This document shows, in pieces, positions 25,420 through 33,624 of a stretch of DNA of 64,000 nucleotides. The notes beneath the pieces were generated by a model. It had not been told where the DNA came from. It searched no databases and saw only the letters and a list, made by a program, of their open reading frames with translations. This DNA is from an uncultured Eubacteriales bacterium (lineage in GTDB: Bacteria > Bacillota > Clostridia > Christensenellales > Aristaeellaceae), in NCBI GenBank assembly GCA_902777335.1, contig CACYTF010000019.1, forward strand, positions 37,012 to 101,011. Reading direction: 5' to 3'. Each line of letters opens with the position of its first letter. Within the stretch, counting starts at the first letter, position 1. The translations under genes and the position numbers were made by a program.

Positions 25420-26184
25420 TCAGATCAGCTTTTCCCGGAGCGCCTCGTGGAGGACGCCGTTGGTCGCCAGCAGGTTGCCGGTGGCCAGGCCGTCCTCGCC
25501 CGCGTCCCAACCGGAGAAGCGCCCGCCGGCCTCGGTGAGTATCACGTATCCGGCGGCGTAGTCGTAGTAGCTGAGGGCGCGCTCGAAGTAGCCGTCGCAC
25601 CGCCCGTCGGCCACGCAGCACAGGTCGTAGGCGCAGGTGCCGCTGCGCCGCAGGTCGCTGACCGAGGTCAGCACGCCGGGCAGTATCGAAAGCGTGCGCC
25701 GCATCACCGCCGGGTCCCGGTGGCCGAAGCCCGCACAGACCAGGGCGTCGCTCAGCACGGAGGTGGCGGACGCGTGAATGGGCCTGCCATTCAGCGTCGC
25801 CCCCTGGCCCCGGACGCCCAGGAACAGCTCGCCGGTGCCCGGGCAGTACACGCAGCCCGCCATCAATTGGCCCTCCTGCTCGTAGGCGATGGAGATCGTG
25901 TACAGCCGGTACCCGCGCATGAAGTTGGCGGTGCCGTCGATGGGGTCCACGATCCAGCGGCCGTGGGCCCTTTGCGCGCCGCCCGTCTCCTCGCCGAAGA
26001 AGGCGTCTTCGGGGCAGGCGGACAGCAGCGTTTCCCGGATCAGCCGCTCGCTGGCGTAGTCCATCTCGGTGACAAAATCGTTCTCGCTCTTGCGCCTCAC
26101 CTTGAATGCGCCGTGGTGCTCCAGCATTTCTCCCGACGCTCTGGCCGCCCGCTCGGCCAGCGCTGCCTTTTCAACAATTGTCAT
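25420..26184 (-). CDS. Inositol monophosphatase family protein
   Basis: 254 residues. Mg2+-dependent phosphatase fold with the metal-site motifs in order: VTEMDYASERLI, FGEETGG, the hallmark DPIDGTANF and, late, LSYYDYAAGYVILTEAGG, corresponding to the WDxAAG site with Tyr in place of Trp. Family members act on inositol-1-phosphate, 3'-phosphoadenosine phosphate or similar compounds; the choice cannot be made here. The ATG at 26184 has GGGGAGATGAGG upstream. Single gene, divergent from exoA. Confidence 0.88.
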   Translation of the reverse strand: MTIVEKAALAERAARASGEMLEHHGAFKVRRKSENDFVTEMDYASERLIRETLLSACPEDAFFGEETGGAQRAHGRWIVDPIDGTANFMRGYRLYTISIAYEQEGQLMAGCVYCPGTGELFLGVRGQGATLNGRPIHASATSVLSDALVCAGFGHRDPAVMRRTLSILPGVLTSVSDLRRSGTCAYDLCCVADGRCDGYFERALSYYDYAAGYVILTEAGGRFSGWDAGEDGLATGNLLATNGVLHEALREKLI

Positions 26185-26219
26185 TTTGCCTCATCTCCCC
26201 AAAATCGCGCAAAATAGGT

Positions 26220-26247
26220 TTGCATTTTGATGAAAGTGTGTTATAAT
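26220..26247 (+). promoter_or_regulatory. Promoter of exoA
   Basis: TTGCAT (26220-26225), a 16-nt spacer and a perfect TATAAT (26242-26247), 73 nt before the start codon. Confidence 0.7.
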
Positions 26248-26319
26248 ACATTCAAATATGTCAAGCTGGCGTCCGATGGGTATTATACCACAGCGCGGAC
26301 ATGGGGCGGTGTTATTTTC

Positions 26320-27093
26320 ATGAAAATGATCTCCTGGAACGTGAACGGCCTGCGCGCGGTGCTGCAGAAGGGCTTTTATGAGAGCGTTGGCCGCCTGGAC
26401 GCGGACGTGATCTGCCTGCAGGAGATCAAGATGCAGAAGGGCCAGTGCGACGTGGACCTGCCCGGGTACGAACAGGTCATGTACTGCGCCGACCGGAAGG
26501 GCTATTCCGGCACGGCGGTGTTCTCCCGGGTGCCGATGCTGTCGGTGAAAACCGGCATCGGCATCGACCTGCACGACCACGAGGGGCGCGTGATCACCTG
26601 CGAGTTTCAGGAATTCTACTTAGTGTGCTGCTACACGCCCAACAGCCAGAACGAGCTGAGGCGCCTGGACTACCGCATGCAATGGGAGGACGACTTCCGC
26701 CGCTATCTGGTGGCATTGGACGCCGTGAAGCCGGTGATCCTCACGGGCGATCTGAACGTGGCCCATCAGGAGATCGACCTGAAGAACCCGAAGACCAACC
26801 ATTTCAGCGCCGGCTTTACCGATCAGGAGCGGGGCAAGCTGACGGAGCTTCTAAGCGCCGGATTCATCGACAGCTTCCGCTACTTCTACCCGGACGTCAC
26901 CGGCGCCTACAGCTGGTGGAGCTACATCGGCGGGGCGCGCTCCAGAAACGCGGGCTGGCGCATCGACTACTTCATCGTGTCGGAAAAGCTGAAGGACCGC
27001 ATGCTGGACGCGAAAATCCACCAGGACGTGATGGGCAGCGACCACTGCCCGGTGGAGCTGGACATCACAGCGCCGGAGACGGACGCGCAGTGA
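26320..27093 (+). CDS. exoA: Exodeoxyribonuclease III / AP endonuclease
   Basis: 257 residues, typical for ExoA/Xth. Base-excision repair enzyme cleaving 5' of abasic sites. Catalytic residues sit in the expected motifs: WNVNGLRA, CLQEIKMQ, YTPNSQ, GDLNVAHQEID, SWW, WRIDYF and the final SDHCPVELD. ATG at 26320 (MKMISWNVNG) starts the protein at the normal point; upstream in-frame ATGs would add residues without similarity. The ribosome site is weak (GGGGCGG, long spacing). Confidence 0.95.
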   Translation: MKMISWNVNGLRAVLQKGFYESVGRLDADVICLQEIKMQKGQCDVDLPGYEQVMYCADRKGYSGTAVFSRVPMLSVKTGIGIDLHDHEGRVITCEFQEFYLVCCYTPNSQNELRRLDYRMQWEDDFRRYLVALDAVKPVILTGDLNVAHQEIDLKNPKTNHFSAGFTDQERGKLTELLSAGFIDSFRYFYPDVTGAYSWWSYIGGARSRNAGWRIDYFIVSEKLKDRMLDAKIHQDVMGSDHCPVELDITAPETDAQ

Positions 27094-27103
27094 CTTCAGC
27101 CGC

Positions 27104-27132
27104 TTGTCAAGCGTGGCAAAATGTCGTACAAT
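27104..27132 (+). promoter_or_regulatory. Promoter of xpaC-telA
   Basis: TTGTCA (27104-27109), a 17-nt spacer and TACAAT (27127-27132), 31 nt before the xpaC start. Confidence 0.75.
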
Positions 27133-27162
27133 AGAGGCAATTCAGACGGGAGGCAATCGCTC

Positions 27163-27915
27163 ATGAAGAAGGTTCACATCAAATCCGCGATACCGATCTA
27201 CATCGCCGCGGCGCTGTGGCTGGTGGTCGGGCTCATTTTCCCGAAGCTGGTGTTGAAGATCCCCGGGCTGCTGATCACCGCGGCGCTGTCCGTCGGGGCC
27301 TACTTCGCCGCGTCGAAGGTGTTCCCCGGGCGCGATGTGGAGGAGAAGATCACCACCGGCGACGCCGCCGTGGACCGGGAGATCGAGAAGGCCCGGGAGC
27401 GCCTGGAGAACCTGCGCAAGGCCAACGAGGCCATACCGGACCCGGAGATCTCCAGGAACCTGGACCGCATGGTGGCCTCCGGCCAGCAGATCTTCAAGGA
27501 GCTGGGGCGAGACCCCAGAAAGGTCGCGCTGGTGCGCCGCTTCATGAACTACTACCTGCCCACCTCTGAAAAGCTGATGGAGCAGTACCAGGTGCTGATG
27601 AACGCCTCCACCAAGGGCGAGAACATCGCCTCGGCCATGCAGACCATCGAGCGCAGCCTCGGCCTGGCGGCGGGCGCGTTCGAGAAGTGCGCCGACAACC
27701 TGTACAAGGACGACGAGATGGACATCGACGCCGAGATCAAGGTCATGCAGACCATGCTCACCGGCGACAATTTGATCAACACCGGCGTGAACGACATCAT
27801 GGAGAAGGTCCAGTCCGCGGCCAAGGCTCCGGCGCAGAAGGAAGCGCCCGCGGCTCCCGTGGAAGAGGAGAAGACCACCAAGGAAGGCATAAAGCTGACC
27901 CTCGGCGGGCACTGA
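27163..27915 (+). CDS. xpaC: XpaC-like membrane protein
   Basis: 250 residues. Two N-terminal hydrophobic segments (AIPIYIAAALWLVVGLIF and LLITAALSVGAYF), a long helical part with TTGDAAVDREIEKARER and MNYYLPTSEKLMEQY, then an Ala/Pro/Glu tail ending in KEGIKLTLGG. This is the XpaC family (5-bromo-4-chloroindolyl phosphate hydrolysis protein), which in many Bacillota is paired with TelA and linked to cell-envelope or toxic-anion stress; its molecular activity is not established. ATG 27163 has GGGAGG 10 nt upstream. telA follows after 97 nt. Confidence 0.85.
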   Translation: MKKVHIKSAIPIYIAAALWLVVGLIFPKLVLKIPGLLITAALSVGAYFAASKVFPGRDVEEKITTGDAAVDREIEKARERLENLRKANEAIPDPEISRNLDRMVASGQQIFKELGRDPRKVALVRRFMNYYLPTSEKLMEQYQVLMNASTKGENIASAMQTIERSLGLAAGAFEKCADNLYKDDEMDIDAEIKVMQTMLTGDNLINTGVNDIMEKVQSAAKAPAQKEAPAAPVEEEKTTKEGIKLTLGGH

Positions 27916-28012
27916 CCCGCGCGAATCGGCTGATATATCGCCCGGTTCGCCGTGCCCCGGCGCGCGGCAGGGCGATGGCATGACAAAGGAATTATTATAG
28001 GAGGTTATCATC

Positions 28013-29194
28013 ATGGCAGACGACATCAAGCTCACCCTGGAACCCTTCGGCGACGAGAACAAGCAGGAACTGGACAGCGCCGTTCAGGCAGCGGTGCAGG
28101 CCACCGAGGCATTGGAGCAGGCTGAGACCGAGGCGAAGAAGGAAGTGCAGCAGGCCACGCTGGACATGCAGAGCTTCTCCGACGAGGAGCAGCAGATGAT
28201 CGACGACTTCTCCAAGAAGATCGACGTGCGCGACAGCAACCTGGTGTTCTCCTATGGCGCGGCTGCCCAGCAGAACATCTCCCAGTTCTCCGACGCGGCC
28301 CTGAAGAACGTGCAGACCAAGGACCTGGACGAGGTCGGCAACATGATCGCCAACCTGGTGGTGGAGCTAAAGAGCTTCGACACCGACGACGAGAACAAGG
28401 GCGGTCTGCTGGGCCTGTTCAAGAAGAAGGTCAACAGCCTGGAGCTGCTGAAGGCCAAGTACGATCACACCGAGGTCAACGTGAACAAGATCGTCGAGGG
28501 CCTGGAGCAGCATCAGATCCAGCTGCTCAAGGACATCGCCATGCTGGACAAGCTGTATGACCAGAACCTGGTCTACTTCAAGGAGCTGTCTATGTACATC
28601 CTGGCCGGCAAGAAGCGCCTGGAATCCTTCCGGGCCAACGAGGTCGAGGAGGCCCGCGCGAAGGCCCAGGCCTCCGGTTTGCCCGAGGACGCCCAGGCGG
28701 CCAAGGACCTGGCCGACAAGGCCGACCGCTTCGAGAAAAAGCTGTACGACCTGGAGCTGACCCGCAACATCTCCATACAGATGGCGCCCCAGATCCGCCT
28801 GATCCAGTCCAGCAACCAGATCATGGCCGAGAAGATCCAGACCTCCCTGGTGAACACGATCCCGCTGTGGAAGAGCCAGATGGTGCTGGCGCTGGGCCTG
28901 GCCCACACCGAGAACGCCATGAAGGCGCAGCGCGCGGTCACCGACCTGACCAACGACCTGCTCACCAAGAACGCCGAGAAGCTGCACATGGCCACCGTGG
29001 AGACGGCCAAGGAAGCCGAGCGCGGCATGGTGGACATCGAGACGCTGAAGCACACCAACAAGCTGCTCATCGACACCATGGACGAGGTGCTGGAGATCCA
29101 GCAGCAGGGCAAGGAGAAGCGCCGCGCCGCCGAGGCCGAGCTGGCCACCATCGAGGGCGAGCTGCGGGCGAAGATTTTGGAGGTAAGGCCGTAA
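28013..29194 (+). CDS. telA: TelA-family toxic anion resistance protein
   Basis: 393 residues, almost entirely helical and charged, with LVFSYGAAAQQNISQFSD near residue 80 and MAPQIRLIQSSNQIMAEKIQTS near 260, both typical of TelA/YceH. Family members are linked to tellurite and envelope-antibiotic tolerance, mechanism unclear. The SD is AGGAGG, 7-8 nt before the ATG. It begins with the same DIKLTL words that end XpaC (IKLTLGG), suggesting a shared binding or localisation peptide. Directly downstream lie heptamer repeats. Confidence 0.9.
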   Translation: MADDIKLTLEPFGDENKQELDSAVQAAVQATEALEQAETEAKKEVQQATLDMQSFSDEEQQMIDDFSKKIDVRDSNLVFSYGAAAQQNISQFSDAALKNVQTKDLDEVGNMIANLVVELKSFDTDDENKGGLLGLFKKKVNSLELLKAKYDHTEVNVNKIVEGLEQHQIQLLKDIAMLDKLYDQNLVYFKELSMYILAGKKRLESFRANEVEEARAKAQASGLPEDAQAAKDLADKADRFEKKLYDLELTRNISIQMAPQIRLIQSSNQIMAEKIQTSLVNTIPLWKSQMVLALGLAHTENAMKAQRAVTDLTNDLLTKNAEKLHMATVETAKEAERGMVDIETLKHTNKLLIDTMDEVLEIQQQGKEKRRAAEAELATIEGELRAKILEVRP

Positions 29195-29205
29195 GAGAGG
29201 GTAAA

Positions 29206-29303
29206 GGGAACAGGGTACAGGGAACAGGGTACAGGGTACAGGGAACAGGGAACAGGGTACAGGGAACAGGGAACAGGGAACAGGGAACAGGGAACAGGGT
29301 ACA
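29206..29303. repeat. Fourteen tandem heptamers GGGWACA
   Basis: Exactly 14 uninterrupted 7-bp units, ten GGGAACA-type and variant GGGTACA mixed, begin 11 nt after the telA stop. The pattern is like the short tandemly repeated heptamers (STRR) described in cyanobacteria. It is neither coding nor CRISPR-like, as there are no spacers. Confidence 0.95.
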
Positions 29304-29343
29304 GGGGATGCCGCGGCAGCCCTGTCTCTGCTCCCGCCTCCCG

Positions 29344-29371
29344 CATTCCTCATTCCTCATTCCTCATTCCT
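29344..29371. repeat. Four tandem heptamers CATTCCT
   Basis: Four perfect 7-bp units plus a partial fifth (CATTTTC), 40 nt after the GGGWACA array and 32 nt before the next start codon. Same period, different sequence. Confidence 0.95.
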
Positions 29372-29403
29372 CATTTTCCCCAACACGGAAAGGAGCGCTC
29401 GCT

Positions 29404-29958
29404 ATGCGCTTTTCTGAGAATCGAACCATCGCTTGGGTCGTGCTGGCGGCGTGCGTGCTGGTCAGCGTGTTTGGCTTGGGCGGCATGGGCCTGGCCAAGG
29501 AGCGCGGCAAGGTGCTGAAGGTCTACGATCGCGGCGCCGATACCACGCTGTCCACCCGCCACAGCGTGGATGCCTATCTGGATTCCGCGGCGGAGAACGC
29601 CCGGCTGATGGCGTCGGAGGCCGGCCTTCACATGGAGGCGTCCACGGCCATCGACACCGTGGCGCAGCTGGCGGAGCAGGTGGCCGCCGAGGCGGATACC
29701 AACGCCCGCTTTCAGGCCTACGACGCGCTGAAGAGCGCCGTGGACAAGCTCTACGACGCGGCCTACAGCACCGTAAAGGAGTCGGATTTCACCAACTTCA
29801 AGGTGGCCTACGACAACTTCTGGGAGAGCGTCAACATGATCAAGTATGACGACTATGCCAAGCTGGCGGCATCCTACAACGACCTGATCAGCGGCTTTCC
29901 GGGCGGCGTGGTCGCCGGCATCACCGGCCAGGGCGCGCTGAACACCTTTGGAGGTTGA
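29404..29958 (+). CDS. LemA-like membrane-anchored protein
   Basis: 184 residues. One N-terminal hydrophobic helix (IAWVVLAACVLVSVFGLGG) anchors a helical extracytoplasmic part. The end, ASYNDLISGFPGGVVAGITG, resembles the YN..(V/I)..FP words of LemA proteins, and LemA genes often precede TPM-domain genes, as here. The four-helix core is not conserved enough to be sure. The ATG at 29404 has AAAGGAGC upstream. Its stop overlaps the ribosome site of the TPM gene, so the two are coupled. Confidence 0.65.
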   Translation: MRFSENRTIAWVVLAACVLVSVFGLGGMGLAKERGKVLKVYDRGADTTLSTRHSVDAYLDSAAENARLMASEAGLHMEASTAIDTVAQLAEQVAAEADTNARFQAYDALKSAVDKLYDAAYSTVKESDFTNFKVAYDNFWESVNMIKYDDYAKLAASYNDLISGFPGGVVAGITGQGALNTFGG

Positions 29959-29960
29959 CC

Positions 29961-30944
29961 ATGTTTTTCAGAAAGACCGCGAGGCTCTGCCTCGTACTGC
30001 TCGCGGCGCTGGCGCTGTTCTGCGCGCCCGCGCTGGCCAAGGTGGTTTCGCCGGGGCCGGATTTCTACTATCTGGACAACGCCGATGTGCTGTCCGAGGC
30101 GCTTGAGGGCGAGATCTTCTTCTGCAACAAGCTGCTGTACGACGCCTGCGGCGCGCAGATCGTGGTGGTCACGGTGGATACCACCAAGCGCGAGGCCATC
30201 GACGACTACGCCTACGACCTGTTCAACAGCTGGGGCATCGGCGACGCGGCCAAGAACAACGGCTTCTTGCTGCTGCTGGCCATTGAGGACGACGATTACT
30301 ACGCCCGCACAGGCTCCGGCCTGGACAGCAAGTTCTCGGCGTCCACGATCAAGCGCTATTACGACGATTACCTCGAGGCGGATTTCGCGGCCAAGCGCTA
30401 CGACGCCGGCGTCAAAAAGTTCTTTGAGGCCGTGTTCAAGCGCATCTCCGACACCTACGGCGCGGGCGTGACTGTGGACGACGGCATTGCCGCCTACGAG
30501 GACTATGTGGCGCAGAACAGCGCCGCGAAGGGCTACGGCGGCTACAACGGCTCCCGGCGCACCGGCGCGGTGAACGAGGATTACGGCGAGTACGACGAGG
30601 ACGATTCCCACATCGGGCTGGGCTTCATCGTGTTCGTGCTGCTGATCATACTGGTGATCGTGCTGATGAGCAAGGGACGGCGGGCCAGGCGCCGCGTGGG
30701 CGTCATGCCGCCGCCTCCGCCGCCGCCCAGGGCGTTCGGCGGCGGCTATCGGCCGACGCGCACGGTGTACCACAGCGGCTTCAGCTCGCCCAGCCGCAGC
30801 TCCGGAAGCTCCTCCAGGTCGTCCTTCGGCGGCGGTTCGTCGCGCTCGTCCTTCGGCGGCGGCAGCCGGTCCTCCGGCTTCGGCGGCGGCTTTGGCGGCG
30901 GCGGAAGGTCCAGCGGCGGCGGCGCGGGCCGAGGCAGGCATTGA
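29961..30944 (+). CDS. TPM-domain membrane protein (YgcG-like)
   Basis: 327 residues. Signal peptide (LVLLAALALFCAPALA), a TPM domain (about 30-170: FYYLDNADVLSE, QIVVVTVDTTKREAIDDYA, FLLLLAIEDDDYYARTG), one membrane helix (FIVFVLLIILVIVLM, about 220-235), then a long Gly/Ser/Arg-rich tail. The architecture matches the YgcG family, whose role in the envelope is not established. ATG at 29961 with GGAGG 6 nt upstream. Last gene of the xpaC-telA-LemA-like-TPM set. Confidence 0.85.
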   Translation: MFFRKTARLCLVLLAALALFCAPALAKVVSPGPDFYYLDNADVLSEALEGEIFFCNKLLYDACGAQIVVVTVDTTKREAIDDYAYDLFNSWGIGDAAKNNGFLLLLAIEDDDYYARTGSGLDSKFSASTIKRYYDDYLEADFAAKRYDAGVKKFFEAVFKRISDTYGAGVTVDDGIAAYEDYVAQNSAAKGYGGYNGSRRTGAVNEDYGEYDEDDSHIGLGFIVFVLLIILVIVLMSKGRRARRRVGVMPPPPPPPRAFGGGYRPTRTVYHSGFSSPSRSSGSSSRSSFGGGSSRSSFGGGSRSSGFGGGFGGGGRSSGGGAGRGRH

Positions 30945-30961
30945 TTGAAAATGAAATCATA

Positions 30962-30994
30962 GGGGGCGATCTGCTTCAGATCGCCCCCGTTATT
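30962..30994 (+). terminator. Terminator after the TPM gene
   Basis: GGGGGCGATCTG, CTT loop and CAGATCGCCCCC (12 bp) followed by the weak T-tract GTTATT. Confidence 0.65.
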
Positions 30995-31041
30995 GGCAGG
31001 GCTGAAAACGACCCGACGGAAAACGGAAGGGGGATGCTGCG

Positions 31042-32292
31042 ATGCTGAACAAAGCGGTGCGCATGCACGGGCGCGGAGACCTTCGGCTGGATGCCTTTGA
31101 GCTGCCGCCGATCCACGAGGACGAGGTCCTCGTGCGGGTGGTGTCGGATTCCATCTGCATGTCCAGCTACAAGGCCGCGATGCAGGGCACGGCGCACAAG
31201 CGCGTGCCGGAGAACATCGCGGAGCATCCGGTGATCATCGGCCACGAATTCTGCGGCGTGATTGAGCGGGTCGGCGCGCGCTGGGCGGACCGCTTCGCGC
31301 CGGGCCAGCGCTTCACCATACAGCCGAACATCAACTATCACGACACGCTGAGGACGCCCGGCTACGCCTTCGAATACTGCGGCGGCGACGCGCAGTACGC
31401 GATACTGATCCCGGAGATCATGGAGCAGGACTGCCTGCTTGAATACAGGGGCGACGCGTACTTCATGGGCTCGCTGGCGGAGCCGCTCAGCTGCGTGATC
31501 GGCGCGTTCCACGCCCAGTACCACACGCGCAGGCAGGCCTATATCCACGATATGGGCATCCGCGAGAGTGGACGCATGGCCATGCTGGGCGCGGCCGGCC
31601 CCATGGGGCTGGCCGCCATCGACTACGCCATACACGGTGAGCGCCGCCCCTCGCTGCTGGTGGTCACCGACATCGACCAGGCGCGGCTGGACCGCGCGGC
31701 GCAAATCCATACGGTCCGGGAGGCCGCCCGCAACGGCGTTCGCCTGGTCTACGCGAATCCGCAGGAACAGGATACGCGCGCGCTGATGGCGCTGGCGGGG
31801 GAGGCGGGCTACGACGACGTGTTCGTGTTCGCCCCGGTCCCCGCGCTCATAGAGCAGGGCGACGCGCTGCTGGGCTACGACGGCTGCCTGAACTTCTTCG
31901 CCGGCCCGACCGACCGCGGCTTCAGCTCGGCCTTCAACTTCTACAACGTGCATTACGCGGCCCACCACCTGGCGGGCACCTCCGGCGGCAATATCGACGA
32001 TATGCGCGAGGCGCTTGACATGATCGCCGGCGGCCGTCTGAACCCCGCCGGCATGGTGACGCACATCGGCGGCCTGGACGCCGCGGCGCAGGCCACGCTG
32101 GCGCTGCCGGCGCTTCCCGGCGGCAAGAAGCTGATCTACACCGGCATAAGCCTGCCGCTGACCGCCATCGACGATCTCGCCGGGGCAGAGGACCCGCTGC
32201 TTCGCTCCCTGGACGCCATATGCGCGCGCAACAACGGCCTGTGGTGCGCCGAGGCGGAGCGCTGCCTGCTCGAACACGCAAAGAGAATCTGA
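31042..32292 (+). CDS. MDR-family Zn-dependent dehydrogenase (SorE-like)
   Basis: 416 residues of the medium-chain dehydrogenase/reductase family. The N-terminal catalytic domain has DSICMSSYKAA and IIGHEFCGVIERVG (GHE zinc motif); the Rossmann part has MLGAAGPMGLAAIDYA. Sequence words resemble L-sorbose-1-phosphate reductase (SorE), which uses NAD(P)H on keto-sugar phosphates. No PTS or sugar kinase genes flank it, so the substrate remains open. ATG 31042 has AAGGGGG upstream. Single gene with a strong palindromic terminator. Confidence 0.75.
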   Translation: MLNKAVRMHGRGDLRLDAFELPPIHEDEVLVRVVSDSICMSSYKAAMQGTAHKRVPENIAEHPVIIGHEFCGVIERVGARWADRFAPGQRFTIQPNINYHDTLRTPGYAFEYCGGDAQYAILIPEIMEQDCLLEYRGDAYFMGSLAEPLSCVIGAFHAQYHTRRQAYIHDMGIRESGRMAMLGAAGPMGLAAIDYAIHGERRPSLLVVTDIDQARLDRAAQIHTVREAARNGVRLVYANPQEQDTRALMALAGEAGYDDVFVFAPVPALIEQGDALLGYDGCLNFFAGPTDRGFSSAFNFYNVHYAAHHLAGTSGGNIDDMREALDMIAGGRLNPAGMVTHIGGLDAAAQATLALPALPGGKKLIYTGISLPLTAIDDLAGAEDPLLRSLDAICARNNGLWCAEAERCLLEHAKRI

Positions 32293-32342
32293 GACCCAAT
32301 GAAAAACCCCGGCCAAGCGGCCGGGGTTTTTCATTGGGTCTC
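32291..32342. terminator. Bidirectional terminator, 24-bp perfect palindrome
   Basis: Arms 32291-32314 and 32319-32342 around AAGC, containing GAAAAACCCCGGCC. It overlaps the end of the dehydrogenase gene and lies 4 nt before the stop of the convergent DUF3048 gene. Confidence 0.9.
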
Positions 32343-32346
32343 AAAA

Positions 32347-33360
32347 TCAATAGACGATCCTGTTGCCCTCGCTGTCCTTGAAGATCTGGACGTAGGTGAC
32401 GCCGGGATTGAATTTGACCTTTTTGCCGTTCTCATCGTAGTAGACGGTGTGGTGCTTCAGCTCGTCGCGCTTCCAGGTGCCGGTGAAGTGCTTGCCGCCC
32501 ACGAAGTAGTCGCAGACGTTCTCGTCGACCATCTCCACCACGGGGCCTTCCGAGGAACCGTCGTGCCAGCTGGAGCGCACGTGCTGGACGATGATGTTGT
32601 CCACGTAGATCTGCTCGCCGGTGGCGCCGTCAGTGAAGGGCTTGTTGTTGTACAGCCTCTGATAGCGGTTCAGGGACGGATCCCAGACGTAGGAGGGCGC
32701 GTAGCTCCTGCTGCCGTAGTCGATGGCGAAGCTGGTGACATCCTCGCCCTCCGGCACCTTGAACTCGGAGCGGAACTTCAGCGGAGACTTGCAGCTGATC
32801 TCAGCCCAATCGGTCAGCGCGGACAGCTCCTGCAATTTGGCGATCACGTTGTGGGGCGCCACGCGGCGGCCGTCGCGGTAGAACTTGCTCGCGCCATCGG
32901 TGTTGCACTCGTTGTCGCGGCAGCCCACCCAGATGCCGTTGTAGCGGGCGCTGTCGCCGACAGCCTCCTTGAACTTGGAGGAATTCATGAAATCGATGGC
33001 GCTGTTGCCCTCAACGACGCGGGCGCCGTAGTACACGAACGCGCCGCAGTAGTCGCTGAACACCATGGCGTTCACGATGCGGGTGGAGCGGACGGCCTCG
33101 ACCTCTTCGGGGATATTGTCGTTGAACACGGCGGTGTAGCGGGTCGCGCCGCCCCTGTACAGCTCGATCTCGTAGACGATATCGGCGCTGCCGATGCCCT
33201 TCTGGGGGCGCGCGCCGGGCTGGTTGTCCAGCTGGACGACCATGATCGTCGGATCCTTGTCGGTGGACAGACCGGTGGTGATGGAAGTGTTGCCCTCAGC
33301 GACTGCCGCGCTGACCATTATCATTATAAGTACCAAGACGAAACATGCGATTCTCTTCAT
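32347..33360 (-). CDS. Exported DUF3048 protein (YerB-like)
   Basis: 337 residues. Signal peptide (MKRIACFVLVLIMIMVSAAVA) followed by a DUF3048 domain: MVVQLDNQPGARPQKGIGSADIVYEIELYRGGATRY, split here as VQLDNQPGARPQKG and YEIELYRGGATRY, then VRSTRIVN and a C-terminal half with IIVQHV and YYDENGKKVKFNPG. Bacillus YerB is a lipoprotein of unknown activity; this one lacks a lipobox Cys and should be secreted or anchored by its uncleaved helix. Start at 33360, with AAAGGAGC about 11 nt upstream. Own promoter at 33446-33418. Confidence 0.85.
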   Translation of the reverse strand: MKRIACFVLVLIMIMVSAAVAEGNTSITTGLSTDKDPTIMVVQLDNQPGARPQKGIGSADIVYEIELYRGGATRYTAVFNDNIPEEVEAVRSTRIVNAMVFSDYCGAFVYYGARVVEGNSAIDFMNSSKFKEAVGDSARYNGIWVGCRDNECNTDGASKFYRDGRRVAPHNVIAKLQELSALTDWAEISCKSPLKFRSEFKVPEGEDVTSFAIDYGSRSYAPSYVWDPSLNRYQRLYNNKPFTDGATGEQIYVDNIIVQHVRSSWHDGSSEGPVVEMVDENVCDYFVGGKHFTGTWKRDELKHHTVYYDENGKKVKFNPGVTYVQIFKDSEGNRIVY

Positions 33361-33417
33361 TGAAAGCTTTGCTCCTTTCAAGCATTCTGTGGCAAATACA
33401 ATTCACCAAGCCATCAT

Positions 33418-33446
33418 ATTCTATCAGATGGCGAATCCAATGTCCA
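33418..33446 (-). promoter_or_regulatory. Promoter of the DUF3048 gene
   Basis: On the minus strand TGGACA (33446-33441), a 17-nt spacer and TAGAAT (33423-33418). Confidence 0.65.
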
Positions 33447-33556
33447 CAGAGAATATGTTATTTCAAAATATTGTTGAATTCGTTGCGACACTAAGGCTGA
33501 AAAGCGACAAAAAACGAACAAATGCGGTGCCGGCCCGTGAAATAACAAACAGGGGA

Positions 33557-33586
33557 TTGCAATAGATGTAATCGATGGCTTAAAAT
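33557..33586 (+). promoter_or_regulatory. Promoter of the first L,D-transpeptidase gene
   Basis: TTGCAA (33557-33562), an 18-nt spacer and TAAAAT (33581-33586), 38 nt before the start. The 110 nt between this and the divergent promoter are AT-rich with nothing else recognised. Confidence 0.65.
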
Positions 33587-33624
33587 GATGGTCTGGAAAC
33601 GCTATACAGAAGGAACGGGTTCGA

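Noticed and set aside
29206..29303. CRISPR array
   Set aside because: Units are directly tandem 7-mers without spacers, and no cas genes are present.
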